Positions 1 through 11,613 of a stretch of 64,000 nt of DNA are shown here, in pieces. This DNA is from Diplodia intermedia. Its lineage: Eukaryota > Ascomycota > Dothideomycetes > Botryosphaeriales > Botryosphaeriaceae. The notes under the pieces were generated by a model. That model did no database searches and had not been told where the DNA came from. It worked only from the letters and a program-made list of their open reading frames with translations. The stretch lies in NCBI GenBank assembly GCA_021495925.1, contig JAKEKT010000021.1, positions 1-64,000 on the forward strand, read 5' to 3'. Position 1 is the stretch's first letter. The number at the start of each line of letters is the position of its first letter. A program made the translations under genes and the position numbers.

Positions 1-306
1 GGGCTGGAGCGGCAGGTCCGCGTCGAGGGGACGGTGGAGCGGCTGCCCGCCGAGGAGAGCCAGGTCTACTACGATACGCGCAGAAGGGGAGAAGCAGAAA
101 ATGAGAAGCGTAGGTGGCGTGGCCGGTTGGGGTGGATGGGTGGCGGTTGGTGGCAGTCGGGGGGTTTTAAACACCATGTTTATTGTTCTTTGCCTCGCAC
201 CTACCCTGCTGGGATGGGAGGTACCTACGGCAACACGGGAGAGTGGGATCCGGCTATGCGGCGGGGGTCGGCGGGTGGTGCATTAAGGGCGAGACTGCCT
301 GTATAG
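1..306 (+). pseudogene. Partial or broken pyridoxamine 5'-phosphate oxidase-like fragment
   Basis: The first about 90 bases, read in frame 1, give GLERQVRVEGTVERLPAEES followed by QVYYDTRRRG. This closely matches the FMN-binding core of pyridoxamine/pyridoxine 5'-phosphate oxidase (vitamin B6 salvage; family pattern ERQVRVEG...EES..YF.SRPRGS). The family normally continues with a conserved GSxIGAWAS.QS segment. Here the similarity stops after RRRG. The frame stays open to a TAG at 304-306 but encodes Gly/Trp/Arg-rich sequence unlike the family. No GT donor lies at the break; the nearest is about base 108, after ten non-family residues. The gene is cut by the window edge, so it could be a truncated copy, an altered last exon or a pseudogene. 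Only the homology of the first 30 residues is solid. Confidence 0.5.
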
Positions 307-3300
307 GAAGCTGTGTATGGGTGCGAAACAAGGAAAACGGAGCCCAAGAGTCAAGCACGGTCCGGCGGTTGGGGTGTTGGTTTCTGGGATAAGCTATCAG
401 GTTGCATGGGTGCACTGCTGCGCGTTTCTGACGTGACGTCGAGGGATTGGGTTGGAAGCTTGGCGGAGAGGCGGTGCACTCATTCATTTTGCTGTCTCTT
501 GGAGGCTTGTCTTCGGGAGTGGTGTCAGCAGAGAGGCTTAGATGTTTTGCACGTAAGCAGGGGGACATGGCTGCGGACTGGCATCTCGAGGCTTTCCGTA
601 GCCGCCCTTGGTGATAGGCAGATGGAGGAAGTCCAAGACGGCGCCAAGAGGCCAAGGACGACAACCCCGCTCCATCCGCCTCGGTGCCTGCGCGGGATGC
701 GGATCGCTGGCGATAGATACGCGGAGATATCGCCTTCCTAATGCAACTCGTTTGAATCATGTCATGATCTCGCGTCAAACCTTGGATTCGTCCTTTGGCT
801 TGGATACGGGTGGTAAAAGCGGGGTCATGTCTGGTCTGGCTATTGGGTTGAAAGTCGTTGCCTGTTGTTGGTGGTTGGGAGTACCCGCAGAGAAGTGCTA
901 CTTGGTAACCGTTACCAGTGTTCGAGTATCGACTCCGTGTGCCAGGCAGTTCAGGCCGGTCTTGATGTTGCATTAGTTCTCTCAAGGTCAGAAGTTTATC
1001 CTTGAGCCTCACTCTGCAGCCCATCATCGGCCGAGAGCAAGTCAGCTGACCTCGAGAGGGATCCGGTTACCCTTCTTTTGCGACGGAAAACGGCCCCACG
1101 TGGCGAATTGTCGAAAAGGGTTGTAAGAGCCGTCACCATCGCATGTCGAACCTTCGTTGATGCTTCTACGGTGAACACCAAGCCCTTGCTCACGCAAGGG
1201 GGAGGCTGAAGACTCGAAAATCGGTCTTCGGTACTTTGAACCACACACAATTTCCATTCCGTTCCACGGAACCAAGATCTTGCGCAACATCTATTTCGGC
1301 GGTTACCGCGTGGCAATCCACGTGCACACTCGACAAGCGTGAGTAGTCGGACTTCCATGAGGAGAACCAATTCAAGTGTTGAGGGGGAAAACAGATACGA
1401 GATAAGCAGCAGGGGGACTGATCGAACCAAAGACCGACCTTTACAAAATTCTGGCACCTGCGATTCCGGCAGTGCTATGACTGCCCCGTCATTTCCAGGT
1501 TGTCCGAGAACCTACTTACTTTGAGTGCAACCGATATCGAGAGATAGGAAAAGAAAGGTACTGGTTTTGAGGTTGCGCATTGAGGTAAAGTAGGCCGATA
1601 AGCAAAGCCATCGGAGCTGAGAAAGCAAAGAGAGTTGGGCTCCGCAGAGAACTCTCTAATTCACGCCGACTTCAAACTGTGACGTGGTGTATGCATGGAA
1701 ACTCGGTCCCCCAACTGCAGTCCCGATCATTGTAAGATGTCTTCCCTACCTTCGTTCACGGGACCACTAGGATACTGCAAGATAGAGGATCCTGCTGGGC
1801 AAAGGGCATGAGGCTCTTTCCTATCGTCATGTAGAGTGCGTAATATGAAACTTTCTTAACCTTGATCTGCTGCATCACGCACTATGCAGTGCGCCGTTGC
1901 TTCACTGCAAAATCAGGCCACCGGAAGCTGGACCGTTGCTCCTGCCTGAACATCCGGTGAGTGTTTAGGGCACATCGGAATGATATGCAAGTCGACTTAC
2001 GCAACTGCTAAAGTTGTTCTGCTTTCAGCGAGGTACGTCTCGGCACATGCATGCAAGTGGAAAGTAGAAGCCAGCTTCGGCCCACTTTAATTTCTTGTTC
2101 GGGCCCAAAGTTTGGTGCAGTTGCAAAAACGTCTTTGACTGCCCAGAAGGGTAAGCGAGCAGCCCTGCGGTTGTTTCAAAAGTCCCGAAGCGCAGGTCAG
2201 TCCGGACGCAAACAGTCTGTTGCCGCACAGCTCATTCCAGAGTGAGGTTGTACAATGACTTTGTGTGACTCGACATTGCTTGCTTTTGGTGCCATATGTA
2301 TCGTCCAGGCCGTCAGGGAATCCGTGAGAATCGCGTTTTAGAGGTGAAATGATGGGCGGCGCACCTCCGCTGATCCACGGTTACAAGCGTTTCGCAAAAG
2401 ATAGGAGGGGCGCTGCGAACGTTGCACCGCTCTAGCTTGCGGCAAGTCGACGGAATGGTGCAAATTCCAGAGGCGCGGCAACTGCTGCGACGCTGTGAAG
2501 GTTGCTCCCGTTCCACTCAAAGGTCGTGCAACCAAGGAGAACCGATCCCTCCCGGCTGGCGGAGAAGGCAAAGAGGCTCCGCACGAGTGTGCTGAGGGCT
2601 ACCCCAGCATCCGCCGGGATGTGCTTCGGACCATTGTAGGCCAGTGGGATGAGGGCAGTCACGCCTGTGGCCGGATTGAGGGTATTACGACAGATCAACA
2701 TGCAGAAGCATGTAACGTAGGCTAAGGGAAAAAAGCTCGAGCTTTGCGTACGACAACTTTGGTACCCTCGGAGGCGAAGTACCGAAACCGTCTGCGGAGG
2801 TCAAGCGTGGGCGCTGTCAGTAGTGGTGACAGCCTCGTGTCTGGTGGAAGGAATGCCGCATCAGCCGAGCGGGCCGGCGGGAGGCGTTGCGATGGTCGTC
2901 CAGTTGTTGGTGATGGTGGAGGAAAAGCGATGGCAAGGGAGAGAGGCCGAACGGAGCCTAGCGCAGCCGCTCCTCCCTCGCTTGTAGCTCCTCCTTCCGT
3001 CTCTGAGCTTATCTCGTCATCTCTGGTCATGAGGTCACCAGCTTCTCGACGCCTGGCTTTCAGCAGCTATCCTACGCCTCGCCACTCTGGCGGCTCTGCA
3101 CGCCATCTGCCAGAACGCCTCCGCCTGGCACTGCTGTGCCCGCTGACTCGGACTTCCTTTCTTTTTCGTGAAGATTTAGCTGACCAGAACACCTTGACCT
3201 GACTTTCCCAGATGCGGCCTTGCTCGGGCCGTGTCCATGTGCGGCCGCTCCTCCTTCCTGTGGCTTGAACCGAGCTTGTTTCCTGCGAGCTGATTCTGCG

Positions 3301-4536
3301 ATGCCGTTTTAGCTCCTTTTGCCCCGTCGGCAATTCGGTGGCGGCTGTCTTGGGGTCGAGGACTGCTGAAACTCCCATGTTTGACCCTGGACTCCGCTGT
3401 CAGCACGCCGGTCTGGGCCCAGCGCTGGACCTTTCTGGCTGCTCGCCCTGAGTGCAAGGGCTTGGGCTTGATGTTGTTGTGCGCTGGTTCTGCATGGATG
3501 CTTTCTGGCTCCAGCAACGCCTTTGCTGATCGCCATCGACAGTCTGGCTGCGTCTCTCATCCGATGGCGATATGCATCGAGGCCAATCCTGGATAGCCTT
3601 TGCGAAAAGGCCCCGGTCGACGGTGCGCGTGCCGTCAGTGGGTGCACAAACTTCCAAGATGGGTGGTTGCTTTTCAGGCCGCCGACGTCTGTATGTATGC
3701 GTATGGAATTGCAAGGACAAGGCCTAGCATGCGCCAGACAGCAACCCGACAGCATGGCTGGTTTCTGACAAACGAGCGCAATGTGTGGTAGCCTAGCCAG
3801 CTACTGCGGGCGCCAAACTGTGTCCAGAGTCAGTGTTGCTTCGAGCCGGTGGTTAAAAACGGGATGTACACTGCTCTTGGCATCATCGTCCCAGGAAATT
3901 CGCACACGATGAGTCGAAGAAACCTAGAGCACCCCACCTTGAAATCGAATCCTTTTGATGCGTGCTGATCTTCGTCGATTTGCGGATCCCCGCCGGCCTC
4001 CCGAGGAGCACATCCCCGCTAACAAGGGCTATCCAGGTCCATCTTGCAGCTCGCATTCCGGTAGCCTGGCCGTGTCTCAACACTTGAGCCTCTCCACCAC
4101 GTTCCCGCTCGTATGAGCAGCCAATGGCAATCTGCAGCATCGAGGCAAGCAGCTGAGAACGGCGACAATGTTGCAGTAGCGGTGGCTTCAGCCATGACAG
4201 CTCCACATGACATCTCGCTGCGCTTGCTGAGTCGGGCAAAGATTAGGGCGTTTCCTAAACGGCCGAGCGTTAATCTATCGATCCTGTCAAGGGCTTCTCG
4301 GTCTCGTCAGTTGTATCATGCGAGTGCGGTGGCCAAGATGCAACAGGGCTGGCGGCTCGATAGGTGGGTTCGCCTCATATATCGATGCGAGTGCCTCCTC
4401 AGAGCCTTTTGATCTTTCAAGCACTCTCAATCTTGTCCAAATTTCCGGGACACTTACTCGCTTCGCCGTGGTCTTGGCCTTGCGATAGCTTCCTTTTTCC
4501 TCAAGCCTCCCCCACCACCACCCAGCTCGTCCCGCC
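307..4536. other. Gene-poor stretch of about 4.2 kb
   Basis: I see no coding region here. The open frames on either strand (up to about 257 codons, for example 254-1027 on the minus strand) have random composition, no recognisable domains and no splice-linked continuation. The last 200 bases should hold the laccase promoter and leader; a TATA-like catatat lies at 4376-4382, about 160 bases before its ATG. Confidence 0.55.
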
Positions 4537-7002
4537 ATGAGATTATCTGATTGGTTCGTCGTGTGCATAGCCGGCCTCGCACAGGGCCGTGCCGTCATCT
4601 CTGACGACGGAACTTGTGGGGGAGCCACCGGTCTTACGTGCACGAGCTCTATATACGGCAACTGTTGCAGCAAAGAAGGCTTCTGTGGAGCCACCCTGGA
4701 TGCTTGCGGCGCAGGATGTCAATTGGGGTTCGGTCTATGCGAGAAGACTGCAGGCTCAGTATCTCAAGATGGGACTTGCGGCGGCGCCCTCGGATACACT
4801 TGCAAGGACTCAGTCTTCGGTGAGTGCTGCAGCCAGTATGGGTATTGCGGCAGCACCGATGCCTACTGCGGCGACGGATGCAAAGGCAATCTAGGCAGGT
4901 GTGGCGCATCACTGAAAGACAGGGCTGCCGCGAGGTCAAGTGTGGTGGCGCGACCCTCTTCACCGCCGACCAACAACATACAGTTTTCGGGCCACGGTAG
5001 CCCTGCAAGCTCGGCTAAAGGTGGTCCTGCAAGCTCAGCCAAAGGTGGCCCTGCAAGCTCCGCGAAAGATGGACCTACAAGCCCGGCGAAAGGTGGACCA
5101 GCAGTCCCGGCAAAGGGTGGACCAACAAGCCCAGCGAAAGGTGGACCAGCAAGCTCGGCGAAAAAACGACCAGTATCCAAGCTGGTCAGTCACAAGGACT
5201 CCTCCTGCGTTCGATGCGAAGGCCAACCTGGAAACGATCAGTGGTGTGGCTACAACATCCATACCGATTACTATCAGCATTCGCCAAAAACCTGCAAAAC
5301 CGTCGAATACACGCTGGAGATCACCAACACCACGCTCGCTCCTGACGGATTCTCCAGGATTGCGCTAGTGGTGAACGGTCAGATGCCAGGGCCGATTATC
5401 GAGGCCAACTGGGGCGACACGGTGAAGGTCAATGTAATCAACAAGCTGCAAGACAACGGCACGACGATGCATTTCCACGGCATCAGGCAGCACAACACCA
5501 ACCAATACGACGGAGTCCCATCCATCACCCAGTGTCCTATTCCTCCCGGACAATCGATGACCTACACTTGGGTCGCTCAACAGTATGGCTCTTCTTGGTA
5601 TCACTCGCACTACGCCATTCAGACGTATGATGGTGTTTTCGGTCCAATTCTCATTCACGGACCCAGCAGCCCGGAGAGGCAATACGACGTTGATGCCGGC
5701 CACGTCATGCTTCAAGATTGGTCACACTGGACCGTCGATTCCCAGCTTGCCATAGCCGAAGATGCGAGTCGGGGCCACAGTGATGGAGGCCGCATCATGG
5801 ACAACGGCCTGATCAACGGCAAGAACACGTGGGGACCAGATGGCTCACACAACCAAACTGGAGAGCGTTTCAAGATGACGGTCACCAAGGGCAAATCATA
5901 CTTGCTCAGGGTCATCAACGTATCGATTCAATCCACATTCAAGTTTTATATTGATGGTGAGACCTCTTCCACGAGCAAATGGCCGAGGCAGCCTGCTGAC
6001 AATTCTTTAGGTCACTCTTTCAAGGTTATTTCCACCGATCACACGCCCATAATTCCTTACCATGCCTCAATACTCAACGTCAATATTGGTAAGAATGATT
6101 TCATCTCATGCATGGCGGTCTTGCTAATGACGTACCAGGCGAACGCTACGATATAATTGTGAATGCCGACCAAGAGGTTGACGACTACTGGATGCGCTCC
6201 GATAACCAGGTGACCTGCTCCGGCAACAAACAAGCCCTCGACATCAAGGCAATATTCAGCTATGCAGGCTCCAGCGGTAGTACACCAACCACAGCTGGTT
6301 ACGAATACGACACGGCATGTATAGACGAAGACCATTCGATGCACATACCCCTTGTAGCGTTCGAGGTCGCCGCGCCGAACGTCACCTGGACAGGCGATGT
6401 AAGCGTTGGCCAGCAGAACAACCATTTTCGATGGTTTATTTCCGGCAACACGTTCCACGCCGATTGGGACGACCCGACGGTACTCGGAATCCTTGACAAC
6501 GGAAAACCTCCCAACTACAGCGGTAATCTGTTGATCAAGACCCCGAACGAGGGCGACTGGATTTACGTGGTAGCCGAGAGCGAGATCCGCCTGCCGCATC
6601 CGATTCATCTCCATGGTCACGTAAGTTATCAATCCTGTTCCTGTGCCACTGGAGCCCGCAACTGACCAAGCTCAGGACTTCTTCATCCTCGGTACCGGTG
6701 CGGGTCGCTACTACCCAGGGGCACCGCTGCGGCTAAAAAACCCTTCACGCCGCGATACGGTGCTCATGCCGGGCGCGGGCTACGTCGTGGTTGCGTGGAA
6801 GGTCGACAACCCGGGTGCATGGCTGATGCACTGTCACGTTGGGTGGCATAACGCCATGGGCTTCGCGATGCAGATAGTCGAAATGCAGGACAAGATCGCC
6901 GGCACCTGGAATGATGAAGGCTGTGAGCTGAGGGATACGTGTACCGCTTGGAAGAAATGGACGGATGCGAGAGGATTGGCCGGTTCGGACTCTGGCGTAT
7001 AA
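4537..7002 (+). CDS. Secreted laccase / multicopper oxidase with two N-terminal chitin-binding (hevein-like) modules
   Basis: Model: exons 4537-5956, 6011-6088, 6139-6620, 6676-7002 (768 aa). Residues 1-19 look like a signal peptide. Two hevein-type (CBM18) modules follow at about 24-68 and 77-122, each with eight Cys in the C...C...CC...C...C...C...C pattern. Next comes a linker (about 153-210) built from an eight-residue repeat of the GGPASSAK type. The rest is an ascomycete laccase fold. All four copper motifs are present: HFHG (312-315), HSH (356-358), HPIHLHGH (653-660) and HCHVGWHNAMGF (712-723). Family members oxidise phenols with four-electron reduction of O2. Phe723 sits at the axial type-1 copper position, where Phe or Leu is usually linked to higher redox potential. 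HFHG replaces the usual HWHG. Secretion and chitin or cell-wall tethering are inferred. Intron 1 is 54 nt with no in-frame stop, so retention would keep the frame. Confidence 0.9.
4996..5167 (+). repeat. 24-bp coding minisatellite in laccase linker
   Basis: About seven tandem 24-bp units encode GGPASSAK, DGPTSPAK, GGPAVPAK and similar octapeptides. They form a flexible Pro/Ser/Ala/Lys linker between the chitin-binding modules and the laccase core. The units differ by a few bases, so unit number could vary between strains. Confidence 0.85.
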
Positions 7003-7499
7003 GCTGGGAAGAAGTCTTGGTGCGTTCCGTAATGATAATGATAATGCTAGATCTTCAATAATACTCCGATCTCTTTCTCCCAAACATGCACCGCAGACCG
7101 AGTGAATTGCCCGAAAGGATGACCCGGTGGCACAAATTCCCCGAATAGGACAGGCTCTGTCGATCAGCTAAGACGGTGCATGACTCGCGCGATCTTGCGC
7201 CGGACCCTCGAATCGCTCACGCAACGCTCCCATGTCTCCCTGCCCGACAACCGACGCGTCTTCCACCTCCACCGCGACGGGCGAGGCCGACATCCTTCCC
7301 GACCCTCTTTCTCTCTCCTCTTCTCACCGCTCGCACGACCGGGTCGCGAAGCATCACCCAACGCATCTCCTCCCACGCAATTGACCCTCGGGGCCCCAAG
7401 GGCATGTCGCAGGAGTAGCCGCAAAAGAAGAAAAGCACACCGTTCGCATCCCCCCCGCGCCAACCTACGAACAACCCGCATTCGCCGTCCACCACCACC
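7003..7499. other. Intergenic, laccase 3' end to transporter start
   Basis: Presumed 3' untranslated sequence of the laccase (AT-rich with aatgataatgataatgc at about 7031-7047 and aataat at 7056) and the C-rich leader of the next gene just before its ATG. No gene is visible. Confidence 0.5.
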
Positions 7500-7995
7500 A
7501 TGGACACGCAATCCTCGACCCACCTCCGCACAACCTCGGCCGGCTCCACCTCCACCCCGGGCGGCGACCTGGCAGCTCCGGGCTTGGGCTTGGGCGGGGG
7601 AGGAGGCAGCGGCGGCGGCAGCGGCATGGCGGTGCCGCTCGTCGACCTCTCGTCGCGCACGCCGTCGCCGTACCCGCGCAGCCGGGCCAGCGCCAGCGTC
7701 GCCGCGTCCGAGGACGAGGACGACGACGTGCTGTACGAGCCGGGCCCGTCGTCGCTGGTGCGGCCGCTGGTGTCGGCGGCGGACATTGGGACGGGCGGGA
7801 GCGGTGGTAGTGGCAGTGGTGCTTCTTGGAACATGCGCGTGCTGCGGAACAATGGCGGGTTGGGAAACTTCTTCTTCGGCTCGTGGCTGGGCTGGCAGGT
7901 TTATGTCGGGTTGCTGGTGTTTTGGGTCGCGGGCGCTGCGTTTGGCTTGTTGTTGATGAATCGGTTCATTTTGCTGAGTATGGCGGCTCTTTCTT

Positions 7996-8068
<73 letters not shown>

Positions 8069-9231
8069 GTCGTCGTGCTAATTGTGTGCTGCAGCCGGTG
8101 TCTACAAGTTCCCGTACCCTTTGACGATGACGTGGATACAACTGGTGCTGGAGCATATACTGCTGATCGCTTTCGCAAGCCTGACGCGCCTGTTATCGCG
8201 TCCGCTGCAGAGGCTGGGGCTCGGTGCTGTCGTGGCGCCGGCGATGCCGTTGTCGAGCGGACAGGGATTTAGGGGATCCGCGAAACAGCATGGTCGTGGC
8301 GGCAGCGGTGGCATTGCCGGCGGCGGTATCTTCGAGTTTGAGTGGCCAGTTGCGAAACACGCTCTTCTTTTGGCTGTTGTGTACATGGCAAAGGTCGTGT
8401 TGAGCAACATCTCGTTCGCGTAGGTGGCCTGGGGCTTGTGCACGGCGAATAAGTTACTGATGTGTCTCTAGATACGCTGCCCAGGAGACTTATACACTCG
8501 CTCGCATTGGCGTGGTCCCTGTCGCCTTGCTTTTGGCGGGCAGCTCTTCCGTCAAAGCCAACTCGGTTGCCACTCAGTCCTCGGCTCTTACGGCAACCTT
8601 TAGCCTGCTCGTCGCCTCGATCCGTCCCGGCGTCCGCGTCACCTGGGAGAGCATCGTGGCCGGCGTCTTCTCCGCCTTCTTCGTCGCCATCTACCCCATC
8701 CTCCTGCTCCGCACCTACCGCGCGCTCGTCAACGACATGGTCCCGCAAGGCGACGTGCCGACGGGCTTCGCGTCGACGCCGGGCGTCGACGACTACTCCG
8801 GGTCGGGCAGCAGCCGCGAGGAGACGCGGGCGTACTGGCGCACGCTGCACTACACGTCGGTGCTGACGCTCGTCATCATCACGCCCATCGTCGTGCTCTC
8901 GGGCGAGCTCGGCAACATCCACCACAACTGCTACTTCCTCGACGTCCCCTTCTTCTGGCTGCTGACCGTCTGCGGCGGCATCGGCGCCTGGGCCGTCTTC
9001 TCGAGCACGCTGCTGCTCGCAAAGGCCACCAGCCCCCTCACCGTCAGCTTCATCGGCGTGCCCAGAGGCGCGTTCCAGCTCATGTGCCTGAACAAGTTCA
9101 AGATGCCCGTGCACGCCTGGCTCGGCGTCAGCTTTTGCTGGGTCGCTAGCGCGTGGTTCCTCGTTGCCAGGAGGGACGAAGGGAGGGCTTTGGGTAGGCT
9201 GAGATTGGAGGGACGGGAGACGGTGAGATGA
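7500..9231 (+). CDS. DMT-superfamily nucleotide-sugar transporter-like membrane protein
   Basis: Model: exons 7500-7977, 8095-8419, 8472-9231 (520 aa). The first about 110 residues are a soluble Gly/Ser-rich and acidic tail (EDEDDD). After that come roughly ten hydrophobic segments. Spliced joins are NRFILL-TGVYKFPYPLTMTW and NISFA-YAAQETYTLARIG, both typical of the triose-phosphate/nucleotide-sugar transporter fold. The C-terminal stretch ATSPLTVSFIGVPRGAFQ matches the TSP.T....G motif before the last helices of Golgi GDP-sugar and UDP-sugar carriers. Expected role is exchange of a nucleotide sugar across Golgi or ER membrane; the substrate cannot be assigned. A hydrophilic loop between helices (SGQGFRGSAKQ... 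near 8260-8330) and the long acidic N-tail make it longer than the usual 350-400 aa. Confidence 0.8.
8001..8066. repeat. (CT)33 microsatellite inside intron 1
   Basis: A perfect run of 33 CT units occupies more than half of the 117-nt first intron (7978-8094) of the transporter gene, between the donor gtatgg and the acceptor ctgcag. It acts as a giant polypyrimidine tract on the sense strand. The Ser-Leu and Arg-Glu repeat peptides seen in open frames here are artefacts of the repeat. Confidence 0.97.
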
Positions 9232-9610
9232 TTGGACATTTTGGGGCGTTTTTTGTATAGATATCGTGGGACATCATTGTAATGATAGCTGCATTGGGAG
9301 TTATATGACGCAAATGAGTGTATGGTGTACAGGCCAGCAAATATAACTAGATCATAATTCTTTGCTTTCCTGTGCCGAAATCCCCATTGTCTTGCCGTAA
9401 TATTGCTCTGCCCCCTTCTCGCTTGAGTGTTTCCCGAGAATTTGCTGGGTTGAGAAAGCTTCCCTCGGTGGTGATGGGCAAGCCCCGCACCCGCCCCACC
9501 ATGACGCAGCACTGAGCCCTGACACGCTTCATAACTTTACCACACGTCGAAAGACACCAATACCACCACGTCAATTGAACACACCAATTGAAGAGACAGC
9601 TTCCACGAAA
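9232..9610. other. Intergenic, transporter 3' end to oxidoreductase start
   Basis: No gene is visible. It contains an AT-rich 3' flank and a leader with CACCA/CAATTGA-type sequence directly before the ATG at 9611. Confidence 0.5.
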
Positions 9611-10843
9611 ATGGCTGCACCCCAGAAGCTCCGCGTCGGCATCATCGGCGCCGGCGAGGTCGCCCAGGTAAGTCAAACCATCACATCCAACATCCCAATA
9701 GAACCACCTTCCCCCTCCCCCCAAACGTGGCCACCAAGCTAACGTCGGGAACAAAACCAGGTCATCCACCTCCCCGCCCTCGCGCTGCTCTCGCACCTCT
9801 ACACCGTCACAGCCATCTGCGACATCTCCGCCGCCACAGCAGCGCACTGCGCAGCGAAATTCCACATCGCGCAGCACACGACAGACGCCGACGCCGTCAT
9901 CGCCTCGGCCGGCGTCGACGTCGTCTTCGTGCTGGCGGCCGACGAGTTCCACGCCGCGCACGCCGCGCGCGCGGTCCGCGCCGGCAAGCGCGTCTTCGTC
10001 GAGAAGCCGCTGACGCTGTCGCCCGCGGCGGCGGCGCGCGTCGTCGCCGCCGACCGGGAGGCGGGCGGTAATAGAGTGTTTGTTGGCTACATGCGCCGGT
10101 ACGCGCCGACGTTCGTGAGGGCGTTTCGGAGGGAGGTGGAGGCGTTGGGGGAGGTGGTGTATGCGCGGGTCAGGGACTTTAGCGGGCCGAACGACTCGTT
10201 TGTGAGGCAGAGCGGGACGTTTCAGCTCAAGGGATGCACGGCGGATGTGCCGCCGGCGGCGGGGGAGGAGAGGGAGCGGTTGTTGGGGGAGTTGTTGGAG
10301 GAGGCGTTTCCCGGGAAGGGCGTGGTCGTGGGCGATGAGAGGTACGACATGTGTCGGTTCCTGGGCAGCTTGGGGAGCCATGACGTCTCGCTGATGCGCG
10401 AGGTGCTGGGGTTCCCCGAGAGGGTGGACGGGGTGAGCGCGAACCATCCGTTTTACTCGGCCATCTTCGCGTGTCGCAACACCGAGGCGAGAGGGGGCAG
10501 GCCGTTCGCGGTCACGTATGAGAGCGGCATCGATGGCGTGCCCGAGTTTGACGCGCATTTGGCTGTGTATGGCAGGAACAAGCGCGTGGAGATCAGGTAC
10601 GATTCGCCGTACGTCAAGGGCTTGCCGATCAAGGTCCGGACGGTCGGGGTGAACGAGCACGGCGAGGTGGAGACGAAGGAGGTGCTGTCGAGCTATGAGG
10701 ATGCGTATACGGCGGAGCTGCAGGAGATGCACAAGTGCTTCACCGAGGGCGCTCCCATCAAGACGACGCCCGAGGATGCGATGGAGGATCTGAGGCTGTT
10801 TGACATGATTTACCGCAAGTACGATGAGCAGATGAAGAGGTAA
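9611..10843 (+). CDS. Gfo/Idh/MocA family NAD(P)-dependent oxidoreductase
   Basis: Model: exons 9611-9667 and 9761-10843 (379 aa), joined as GIIGAGEVAQ-VIHLPAL. The N-terminal Rossmann fold has the GxGxxA-like GAGEVA at residues 13-18 and acidic Asp40 (AICD). The EKP motif that closes the cofactor site is at 100-102 (FVEKPL). The C-terminal part forms the alpha/beta substrate domain; SHDVSLMRE supplies the HD pair often found near the catalytic site. Members oxidise or reduce sugars, inositols and related polyols. The length is normal. The start is fixed by exon 1, which holds only 19 codons before a canonical gtaagt donor. The substrate is unknown. Confidence 0.88.
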
Positions 10844-11613
10844 AAGGTTGAAACGCCAGGCCGGCATTGGGTAGGAAACCTATGTTTGTATTACAGATAT
10901 GTGTGCCTACGGGGGCAGTGACTACAGTGTCTGGGCGTGTTTGTACCGTTTCGATCCCCCATCTAAGTCCGGATATCTTCTTCGACTACTCACGAAGAAA
11001 TGCTGTTTGAACACATATCCAAGTTGCGCACACAAGAAGAGCGTAGTATTGAGATTCAGAAAGATGCTGTAGCAGGCGAGAAGATGGACTGTCTCTCTAT
11101 GCAGGGTCACAACGGCAGTTGCCCACCACTTGATCGTTCTTGCCGAGTACACCCATTGCAGGCCCCTAAGAAGTGAGTAGCCGGACGCGCCTGCCCCAGC
11201 TAGTAGTAAGCAACGTCGCCCGACGCGCAACACTCTTCTACGCCGTCTCGGCTTCCGCCTCCTTTCTGCAATGGTCATTCTCTGAAGTCTCGCAGCATCC
11301 TATTTCATTTTCTTTGGCCGAACATGAAGACTCCCACCGTCTCCAAACGCCGATGCATCGCTGTCAAGGCCGGCCTGGTCTCGATTTAACCACATCCTCC
11401 TAATGATGCCGGCGGGCTATTCAATGCGGGGCTCGGGTGTGCCGTTCGTCTTGCAACCCCTTCTCTTGTTGCTCCTCGGAGCCGATCGCTAACTTCAAAC
11501 GAATGCTCTGAAGATTCAAAAGGAAGATTGGAATAGCCTCCTCTTCACAACCGACCACTTACCATCTTCATCATGGCATTGTTTACGGTAGCCCTACATA
11601 TTGTCGAGGTGGC
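10844..11613. other. Intergenic, no gene recognised
   Basis: The minus-strand open frame at 10922-11278 and plus-strand frame at 11173-11403 carry no recognisable domain and have no splice partners. The right end (11400-11613) may be degraded 5' sequence of the Hsp70 relic that follows. Confidence 0.45.

Noticed and set aside
254..1027. 257-codon minus-strand frame near the left edge
   Set aside because: No domain, random composition, overlaps the PNPOx relic and has no splice partners.
7164..8156. 330-codon minus-strand frame with an Arg-Glu repeat
   Set aside because: The repeat is the translated (CT)33 microsatellite; the rest is antisense to the transporter exon.
9347..10867. 506-codon minus-strand frame
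   Set aside because: Antisense shadow of the GC-rich Gfo/Idh/MocA gene, which has all family motifs.
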